Assembly (NCBI GenBank): GCA_950295325.1
Contig: OX485805.1
Coordinates: 20,757,501-20,821,500 of the forward strand
DNA length: 64,000 bases
From: Polytrichum commune
Taxonomy: Eukaryota; Streptophyta; Polytrichopsida; Polytrichales; Polytrichaceae
Direction: 5' to 3'
Below, piece by piece: positions 56,076 through 64,000 of the stretch. Under the pieces are notes generated by a model. The model did not search any database and was not told the origin of the DNA. It saw nothing but the letters and a program-made list of their open reading frames with translations. Position 1 is the first letter of the stretch; each line of letters begins with the position of its first letter. The position numbers were made by a program, and so were the translations under genes.

Positions 56076-56128
56076 CGCGACTCGCCACGGGCAGCTTGTG
56101 CACAACACGTCGCAAGGTGAATAACGGG

Positions 56129-59100
56129 ATGGAGCGGATCGCCAGGGCAAAGCGCAACTCTGTGCTTGAGCTCTACTTTGCGTCTTCTCGGAACGGTAAT
56201 GACCCTGGTCCGTTGGAAATGCCCTCTGCCCGCAAATGTGCCAGGTTTGCCCGTGATGCAGAGGCATCCTCATCCGGCAGCAAGGTAAGTAGCAATCTCT
56301 TGATTACTCCGCCCCGTGCCAATGCCGCAGTCAAGCTCATTTGCCCTGGTGGCCTCCCTGAGCCTGCCATCTCCTCAATTGCATCAGATGTCGTTGAAAT
56401 AATTGATGTGACATCTGATGCTCCAGTTGCTACACCCTGTAAGACCAAAAAAAAAACAAATGAGGTATCCCAAAAGTGTCAGGATGCATGGGCCATCGCC
56501 CATCCTTGGGCTGAAATGCTTCGAGGTGGTGATGGAATTGTGGATAGAGTGAAATGCATAGTATGCAGTCATGTCAAAGGTCGTGTGGTGACCATGGGAG
56601 CCAAATCCGACACGTTGGAAAAACATGCTGGTAAGAGACAAGCAAAATCAGATTTGCCACATATTAATGTAAAAAAAGATGAGTTTTATGTCAACAAAAA
56701 ATGCGGTCACCTGAGGGCTGCGGCATCTTATAGTTCTCAGAGCCAGGGCCACCCCAGTGTGTTGCAACAAGTAAGACAATTGCATTTTCTTTATGCGCTT
56801 GCAAGTTGCCCTTATTGCTGCATTTATTGCCACCATTCTTTGCTAACCCTTTTTGTAGTTTCTATTGTTGCCTACATGTTTGGTTGTGTTTTGTAAGGAC
56901 TAACTTGGTGGGTGTATGGCAGGTGCAAAAGGAATTCAAGGGTGATAGAGCTCGGAAGATCAACCAGTTTGCAACCGTGTTTCACCTCTTGCAAACTGGG
57001 CGTCCGATGCTCGAGTATGAGAGCATAAAGAGACTTTATCAATTTCTGAAGATGCCACATTTGAGCATCAAGCATTGGTCGGACAATAGTGGTTGGATGA
57101 TCGCCGACTACTTGCATGCTCAAATCCAGAGGCGAGCAAAGGAGGTTCTAGCATCTGCACAGTACATTGCGGTCACCTGCGATGAGGTGACAACAGTGGA
57201 CAATCAGTCATGGATTTCTATCCATGCCTACTATGTCCATGACTTCTACAGGCAGCCGATGCTTGTGTCCCTTGAGCGGCTAACTGAAGGCGCATCCGCA
57301 CCTCGATTGGCAACAACAATTGTTGATGCACTCGCCACCCATGGTGGTCTTGATAAGGATGACCTTCGCAAGAAGTTCACGTCCTTCGGGGCAGACGGAG
57401 CTTCTGTGTTTCAGGTAAACCCCTTAAACCTTTCCTTCTACTATTTTTTTCCAATTATGTGAATTTCTGATTGCATTTGTGAATTCAGCCTATGTGTTTG
57501 TGTTTGTGAATTCAGATTTGTGTTTGTGAACTCAAATTTGTGTTTGTGAATTCATGCTGCATTTGTGAATTCAGATTGTGAATTCAGAATTGCATTTGTG
57601 AATTCATCAAGCATTTGTGAATTCAGATTCCCTTTGTGAATTCAGATTGTATTTGTGAATTTCACATTGCTCATGCTCATTCAGATTGTATTTGCGAATA
57701 CAGGGTATGTGAATCTCAATAGGTCATGTGAACTCAGATTTGTGTTTGTGAATTCAGATTGCATTTGTGAATTCATCAAGCATTTGTGAATTCAAATTGC
57801 TCATGTCAATTTCAGGTAATGTGAATTTCAGGTATGCTCATGTGAATTTCAGGTTGCTCATAAGATTCAGATTTCAGGTATGCTCATGTGATTCAGATTG
57901 CTCATGTGATTCAGATTTCAGGTATGCTCATGTGATTCAGATTGCTCATGTGAATTTCAGGTAATGTGAATTCATCTCTGAATTCAGCCTAATGTGAATT
58001 TCAGGTAATGTGAATTTCAGGTATGTGAATTCATCTGATGTATGTGTGGGATGGATGCAGGGGTCCAGGGGGGGTGTGACCAAGCTCCAACAGGATACCA
58101 TAGCTCCTCACATGCATGGGGTCCACTGTGTAAGCCACAGGACTAACCTTGCTGTGAAGGAGTTGTCCCATTTGCCAGTCATTCAAAAAATTGAGAACAT
58201 GCTCCATGTTTTGCACAAGTACTTCGCTCGGAGCCCAAAACGACATATTGAGTTCACAAAGCTCGCAGAGGTTATGGAGACTAAGGGTCTCAAGATTCTC
58301 AGAGATGTAAAAACAAGGTGGCTAAGCATGGTTTCACCTCTGAAACGTGTCATGAGCGAATATCGGACCTTAATTCAAAAAATGCAAGAAGATAGTAAGG
58401 ATGCCACCACCCCGCATGCATCGCGGGAATAGGCAAAGACTAACTTCTCTTTGCTTGTGGATGTGTCAGTTCCCATTGCACTTACTTGCTTTCTGCCATT
58501 GCTTGAGACAGTGCATTACTTGGTGAAATTTTCCCAGCAGCGGGATATATTCATCTGTGACTACCTTGGAGCAGTCAAGGTGTGCCAAGCACAATTGTAT
58601 ACGTTGTATTCTGACCCTCAAACTTCTTTTCGATCCGACTCTTTTAGAGAGATGACCGACCTTTTAGGGTGTCGGCATGGCACCATCTCCATGGTTTGGG
58701 AGACCTCATTGTTGGACTTGAATGAGTCTGGGGAGCATCTTGCATTCAATTGCGGCCAGCACACATACCCTGCTACAATCTTGGACACCCTCGGCAGACC
58801 CCAACAAGTCTCACGTGAGGCTCTGACAACAGTTGTAGATGAGGTGAAATCCCTCTGCCAAGGTAAACACTTCACCCCTTCTTTCTGCATTTTTGTGTTT
58901 GAATGTTGCCGACTTTGTTAGATATTGGTTTTTTTGATTGAAAGTTTGCCGACTGCTGCCAGCACTTGTTCCCTGATTGCAGTGATCGAATGTTATTGCA
59001 GGGGCTGCCGCAAGTCTAATTGCGGAGTTGTCAAGCCGATTTCCGGCATCAAGTCTAATGGATGCACTGGGAGTGGTGTACCCCCAGTACTGGCTGCAGC

Positions 59101-59579
59101 CCCATGCAGAGGAGCTTTTTGAGGGTCATTTTGCCATTCTGAAAAACCATTATTGCTATGAGAGAAGAGTAGGTGATGTATATTCGCCTCCTGTACTAGA
59201 CCTCTCAGCCTTGAATCACGAATGTAGCCAGTTCAAAGGGGCTATGAAAGCGGCTGATGCCCTTCAGAAACCCATCACTTTGAACCCTCTGATAAAATTG
59301 TGGCGGACATTGTCTATGAGCATGGTCCTGAAGAAACATTTCAAGGAATGGTTCAAGGTGGCGGAACTTGCCGCCGTCCAAGTTCTTGGTTCAGTGGAGG
59401 ATGAAAGAACCTTCTCCACAGTCGCATTCTCTAAATCGAGGCTTCGCAACCGCTTGAGTGAGCATCTTCCCGCATGTGTGGGTATCTACAGCCAAAATTT
59501 CTACCAATTGGAGGATTTCCCATTTGACAAAGTTTATGATGAGTGGCATGCAGATAGAAGGAGGCAACCAGACTGTTAA
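56129..59579 (+). CDS. hAT transposase, four exons, one in-frame stop
   Basis: The exons fit as 56129-56770, 56923-57414, 58061-58862 and 59002-59579, all introns with GT-AG borders and matching phase, giving about 837 residues. I chose ATG 56129 because upstream codons are only tandem repeat. Residues ~110-170 hold a BED-like finger (VKCIVCSHVKGRVVTMG..TLEKHAGKR). The RNase H-like core has CDEVTTVD (first Asp), FGADGASVFQG (second Asp) and VHCVSHRTNLAVK. The C-terminus has the hAT dimerisation and catalytic Glu region (LAAVQVLGSVEDERTFSTVAFSKSRLRNRL). A TAG at 58430-58432 interrupts exon 3. The neighbouring frame is otherwise intact, so it could be a recent CAG-to-TAG change. The protein resembles the widespread BED-finger hAT proteins related to ZNF862/KIAA1586 rather than Ac. 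Confidence 0.85.
57470..58050. repeat. Repetitive intron 2 of the hAT gene
   Basis: Intron 2 (57415-58060) is made of degenerate units of about 15-25 bases based on TTTGTGAATTCAGATTG and CTCATGTGAATTTCAGG. The unit itself contains pyrimidine-TTCAG|G, so the intron offers many near-perfect 3' splice sites before the one used. Repeat expansion appears to have lengthened the intron. Confidence 0.85.
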
Positions 59580-59879
59580 CATTGTGATGCATGCCTCCAT
59601 GTAGAACTGCAATTTAGATTATGCAGTTTGTGTAGCCATGTTCTCAAATTCCCTAGGATGAACTACCGCAGCTTTGTGATGTTGCGTCGTTGTAGATGTT
59701 TACCTCCAGGATTAGGTCTTCTGCCGATTTTGTTGTATTGGTATTGTGGTTGCATTATGGTTTGATGTTTGGGTATTGGTTGGTCTTTCTATTGGGTCAT
59801 CTATTGGGTCATCTATGAGTGAATTCAGCCTATGTGAAGTCAGGTCTTGATGCGGCCCCTTATACCATTTCGTTATGAG

Positions 59880-60200
59880 GGTCATTTTGAAGTTGCAAGT
59901 GTTTGATGTTTGAAGTGCAAGTGTTTGATGTTTGAAGTGCAATTTCCTTGAAGTTGCAAGTGTGTAATGTTCAATGTTTGAAGTCTCAAGTGTTCAATGT
60001 TTGAAGTGCAATTTCCTTGATGTCTTGGTTGTCTTGATGTCTTGATTCACATAGTTTGAATTCACAAATGCAATCTGAAATTCACATAGTCTGAATTGAC
60101 ATAGTTTGCCACAAGTTCAGTGCTTATGCAGTGTGAGTTGTATTGATGTCTTAATGTTTTGATGTCTTAATGTGTTGATGTGTTGATGTCTTCAATTTTT
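59880..60200. repeat. Tandem repeats in hAT 3' region
   Basis: Units of GAAGTGCAA(TTTCCTTGAAGTTGCAA)GTGTTTGATGTTT are followed by TGATGTCTTGATGT repeats. They lie after the transposase stop and before the subterminal region. Confidence 0.75.
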
Positions 60201-60593
60201 ATGTTAGAACTTAGTGTATCCTGGAGGTTTTCATCTACGACTAATGACAAATGCGGCAGAGAGCTGGACTGAGGGAAATTTAGTTTTTAGAAAAATTTAG
60301 TTCTTAGAAAAGCAACTTCGCCAATGTGCTACACTATTTTTTGAGATATAGCCAAAATTTACACTCTATTATTTCAATTATCGCCCAACTTTACTATATT
60401 TTGAATGTCATTTTTGCCACATATGGTGAAATAAAAAACTCAATTGTAGCCACTTCAAACTAAAATATTATTAGTTAAAATTGAAAATAACTCCTTTATG
60501 AATGTATTTGTAGCCAACTTCTCAACAAAAATACCCAACTTGTAGCCTTCCTCTCTACAAATGGAAAAAACCAAAAAAAAGGCTGATATACAC

Positions 60594-61960
60594 CCAATAC
60601 TATCCAACCTATGAAGATGGCCACATGTTCCGGCTATGCTTAGTAAGTGAACAATGACTTAGAGAGTCACTTATGGCCTTGTCAACCTACTACTGTACCT
60701 GCATGGCCAATTCGGCACTTAAGTGCCGAATAATTATTTTAATTACTGCAAGGTCATTCTGCATTTACAAAAATATTTTAATCATTTTCGACACCCATGA
60801 ACAATACCCATTAACAGTACCCAATAAGTATCCATGAACATTACCCATAAACAATACCCAATAAGTACCCATGAATAGTGTCCATGAACAATACCCAATA
60901 AGTATATTATCTTTGGGCAGTGAAGCCTTGTATTTATCACATATTTCGGCACCTCACAAAATTACTTATTTTCTGGTGAACTGGCCATGCAGGTACGGTA
61001 GTAAGTAAACGTCAAAGTCCCCCAATCGCCGCCTCCAATATTAGTGAGGCCACATGTGTTGGGTAGTACCATCGAGCCCAAAGTTGGGTTTGGCAAGCAA
61101 GTAAGGCATTGGCCGTTTGTAGCCAGTAAACTCGGCGGGGTCGCCCTCCTGTGCAACATGTACATAACTTCGCAAGCAAACGACATTATTAAACCCTATG
61201 CCAAATTTTATAACCAGTGACGGTTGACAAGCGGGCCTGCTACCAATCGATGAGCAATGGTTGATCTTATTCGTCTTGTGACATCAATGTTATCCAAGCT
61301 AAATTTAGAGGTTAAGTAACACGCAAGGTATGATTCAAGGACTTCAACTCAAGTATTCTTGGCCCTACCCAACGAAGATGTTTAACTAGATTGTATTATG
61401 AGGGAATCACTTTTCTCTTGAGCAACATTAATTTCTCGAGTCCTAGACAAGGTGCAAGGTAGACAACCCTTAACCCTTAAGGGCCAATGTTGATGTTTTT
61501 GTTTGGGCAATCGCCACTATCCAACGATACCACCATACACATTTACGCTATAAACTTTTGATGTTGGACACATGAACATGTGATTGTTTTTTGGAACATA
61601 CAAATTTTCCATCTGTATGATCATATTTCCCATAAGAGGTGCCGATTTTCTTTAGCAAGCATTTGAAGAGCATTGAATTGTTTTAGGCAATTTTGGGATG
61701 ATTTTGCTTTGGTAATAGAGGTTAAATGGTTGTTTTACATGACAAACCGGCTTTCTTTTAGGATATGAAATGCATGATTGGTACAAGTTGGTGAGAAAAA
61801 TCTAAATGAAGAGCATGTCCACTTTTCTAATTGATTCTTAGAGCTCATATGAGTATCTTATTTAGTATCAAAGTGAAGATTTTTATTCTCATTAAATGAT
61901 TATATAACCCTTTCCTCCCCCCCCCCCTTTTATGAGTGGTCTAGTTATGGTTGTTAAGAC
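60594..61960. other. Spacer with tandem CCCAT(G)AACA units
   Basis: At about 60795-60905, repeats of AATACCCAATAAGTACCCATGAACA occur. Otherwise the sequence is AT-rich with no gene recognised. Confidence 0.5.

Positions 61961-61962
<2 letters not shown>

Positions 61963-62003
<41 letters not shown>
61963..62003. repeat. (CT)n microsatellite
   Basis: About 20 perfect CT units. It produces an Arg-Glu repeat in a meaningless minus-strand frame. Confidence 0.95.
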
Positions 62004-62006
<3 letters not shown>

Positions 62007-62656
62007 TGAGCACCATATTTTGAGTAAATGGTAAAGATGCGTGGATATTGGTTGCTCAATAACAATCTTCAGTATCATACTAATATTCAATGAGCTTTTC
62101 GTAAAATGCCATAATAAAGGATTATGATATTGGGTGGTTGACACTTATTACAAAAGCCACGATTTACACACATGGTCCAAACTTATCTCACATCAAGAGG
62201 AAAACCCTAAGATGCCTTCTTTAGCTCACCCTCAAACAAGAGATGGAGAGTGGTACTTCTCCACCTACACTTGAGGATACTTGGCTTTACCTCGGTCCAT
62301 TATTATTGCCTAGTAGTTTTGAAATACAATCTTTTGAAGATGATTATATGACAACAACTTATGTTTGTTGGTGTGCTAAATTTTCTATGCATTCTCTTTT
62401 AGTGACATAGATAACAATTTTGTGGATTGGGTAATCATGTTGTACATAAAGTAACACTTTGGTGTTTAAGGTGTATGGACATTGGTGAGGTCTACCCTTC
62501 TCATAGGGTTTGCATTGGATGATGTATGCAACACTATAAAAGCAACAAATGTTCATGAAGCTACATGACTCTTCTTGTTTTCTTGCTTGTAACATTGATG
62601 TTTGCAAGCAGTTTGGCATTTTGCCATGATTTTGATGTAGCTTAGGATCCTAGTCA
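62004..62656. other. Spacer before solo LTR
   Basis: No gene, RNA or repeat boundary recognised. Confidence 0.4.
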
Positions 62657-62661
62657 CCCCA

Positions 62662-63958
62662 TGTGAGGCCAAACCACCCACCCTTATGCGTCCTAGTCCG
62701 GGTGAGGGCATGGGGATCACATTCATGTTCACATAACTCCAATTCTTTTTACGTCATTAAACTCCCTTACATTCCACGATAAGATTACAAGCGTTGACAA
62801 ACGCTCTTCTCTATTATCACAATCCTAACAACCCCTATCGCGATCCACAATCACTCACATAATAGTTCACCCCCTAATCCCACTATCTAATGCCTCGTGG
62901 TCCCATAACTTGCTAATGAACCAATTGTCTAAGTTAATATCATGTAATAACCTAATTAACTAAACTATAACATAATCTAGTGTAACACTATTGGTTCCCC
63001 CCCTTATATCACCTCGGTCTCAACCCCTTAGGCATCTACTTAAATCCCTCGAGGCCCAGCCTTCTCAACTTCGGCAGTTGCCACCAAGGCCCAGCATTGA
63101 TCTCAACTTCGGGAGCTGCCTCCAGGTCCAGCACACACAATTTCGGCAAAGCCTCAAGGTCCAACACCTCAACTTCGGCAGCTGCCTCCAGGTCCAGCAC
63201 ACACAATTTCGGCAAAGCCTCAAGGTCCAACACCTCAACTTCGGCAGCTGCCTCCAGGTCCAGCACACACAATTTCGGCAAAGCCTCAAGGTCCAACACC
63301 TCAACTTCGGCAGCTGCCTCCAGGTCCAACACACACAATTTCGGCAGAGCCTCGAGGTCTAGCACCTCAACTTCGGCATCTGCCCCCATGTCCAGCACTC
63401 ACATTTTCGGCAGATGCTTCAAGGTCCAACACCTCAACTTCGGCAGCTAGCTGCCCCCAGGTCCAGCACTCACATTTTCGGCAGATGCTTCAAGGTCCAG
63501 CACCTCAACTTCGGCAGCTGCCCCCATGTCCAGCACTCACATTTTCGGCAGACGCCTCAAGGTCCAACACTCATCAGAGAGGGAGCAAGGGGGGGGAGAG
63601 AGAGAGAGAGACCCAAAGCCACACACCCCTTAAACCTTCCCCAACTAAAAATAGATCAAGCCTATCCACTAAACCCTCAACCCCTAAAGCAACACGGGAA
63701 GGCCTCAATTCAAACAATTAAACCCCAAGGCCCTTCCCCTGCTTTCTCAACACACACACTCTCAACTTAATTCAACCAACCCACTAATGCCACTCATCCT
63801 TTAATTAACCACACTAAATAAGCCTAAGGCCTAAAACATAAATCCACACCAAGCCTCACTATTTTTAATCCTTTTTGTTGTTTCAATAACGATGTCAAAT
63901 GCAACTTTGAGTAAATCCTAAGCATAAAACAAATACGAGCAACCATTTTGGGCTCATA
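62662..63958 (-). mobile_element. Solo LTR of the Tat-like Gypsy family
   Basis: It starts TGTGAGGCCAAACCACCCAC and ends CAACCATTTTGGGCTCATA. The duplication CCCCA is exact on both sides (62657-62661 and 63959-63963). The right terminus is TA rather than CA, and the 5' LTR of the Gypsy element at 32564 also begins TATGAG. The 1297-bp LTR contains a 66-bp tandem repeat at 63060-63560 and no genuine coding region. Confidence 0.92.
63060..63560. repeat. 66-bp minisatellite in the LTR
   Basis: TCCAGGTCCAGCACACACAA recurs at 63121, 63187 and 63253, and as a variant at 63319, an exact 66-bp period. Each unit is itself two related 33-bp halves (TC.AGGTCCA.CAC...TTCGGCA). Because 66 is divisible by three, long open frames appear on both strands. 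They are artefacts. Confidence 0.95.
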
Positions 63959-64000
63959 CCCCACCCAAAGGTTTTGTTGAACAAGTACTAAATGCCTAAA

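Larger units (their letters stand above)
54916..60585 (+). mobile_element. hAT DNA transposon, full length
   Basis: The termini CAGCCTTTTTTG and CAAAAAAAAGGCTG (inverse) are flanked by the exact 8-bp duplication ATATACAC (54908-54915 and 60586-60593). Length is 5670 bp. Subterminal TAGCCAC / GTGGCTA and TGTAGCC motifs cluster at both ends, as expected for hAT transposase binding. It encodes a four-exon transposase on the plus strand. Around the gene lie a GC-rich 5' region with tandem repeats and a long, repetitive 3' region (GAAGTTGCAAGTGTTTGATG-type units at 59880-60030). It is the best-preserved element in the window. Confidence 0.92.

Noticed and set aside
55871-56128. N-terminal extension of the hAT transposase
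   Set aside because: It is open only because of the 54-bp tandem repeat. The protein-like sequence starts at the ATG at 56129.
63036-63450. Long open frames on both strands with 22-residue repeats
   Set aside because: They are translations of the 66-bp LTR minisatellite. A period divisible by three keeps all frames open.
63060-63560. CRISPR-like regular repeats
   Set aside because: Repeats are directly tandem without unique spacers, lie inside a solo LTR with a TSD, and the sequence is eukaryotic.

Overview
The window is eukaryotic and almost entirely transposable-element sequence, of the kind found in a land plant with a large genome. It carries Tat-like Ty3/Gypsy LTRs, CACTA elements with CACTAGTAGAAAA-type ends, hAT elements, a pogo-type element, tRNA-derived SINEs, MITEs, many microsatellites and long G or C runs, and no convincing host gene. 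A fern, lycophyte or other non-flowering plant seems plausible from the LINE and hAT types, but this is a guess. There are no operons, rRNA or tRNA genes or CRISPR arrays.

Layout. 1-3.8 kb: AC-rich antisense LINE fossils and a 785-bp MITE. 3.8-4.9 kb: a non-autonomous CACTA element holding a SINE. 4.9-12.9 kb: LINE copy A, the most complete copy, with a 5' region, an RRM-type ORF1, a 2A-like motif, an ORF2 split by a 707-bp hAT MITE, and a 3' UTR hairpin. 13-27.8 kb: AT-rich spacer with a two-copy dispersed repeat and an LTR-like copy. 27.9-30.6 kb: LINE copy B. 31.97-42.57 kb: a nest of insertions, a minus-strand solo LTR split by a Gypsy element whose 5' LTR is split by a CACTA element, which holds a pogo element, a foldback hairpin and a SINE. 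43.5 kb: a 189-bp CACTA MITE. 44.3-49.4 kb: LINE copy C on the minus strand, interrupted by a solo LTR, a foldback and a MITE. 49.99-50.39 kb: a second copy of that MITE. 54.9-60.6 kb: a full-length hAT element with a four-exon transposase gene. 62.66-63.96 kb: another solo LTR. Most insertions were fixed to the base by their target-site duplications.

The main discovery candidate is the LINE family (copies A-D). Together the copies show an APE-type endonuclease, a reverse transcriptase, an RNase H, a CCHC finger and a C-terminal restriction-like endonuclease (RLE). This dual-endonuclease layout is otherwise known to me from the Dualen/RandI group of green algae. Copies C and D add a methyltransferase-fold-like domain, and copy A has an NPGP 2A-like motif. 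Every copy is broken by stops, deletions or insertions. Most stops look like C-to-T changes, as expected for methylated repeats.
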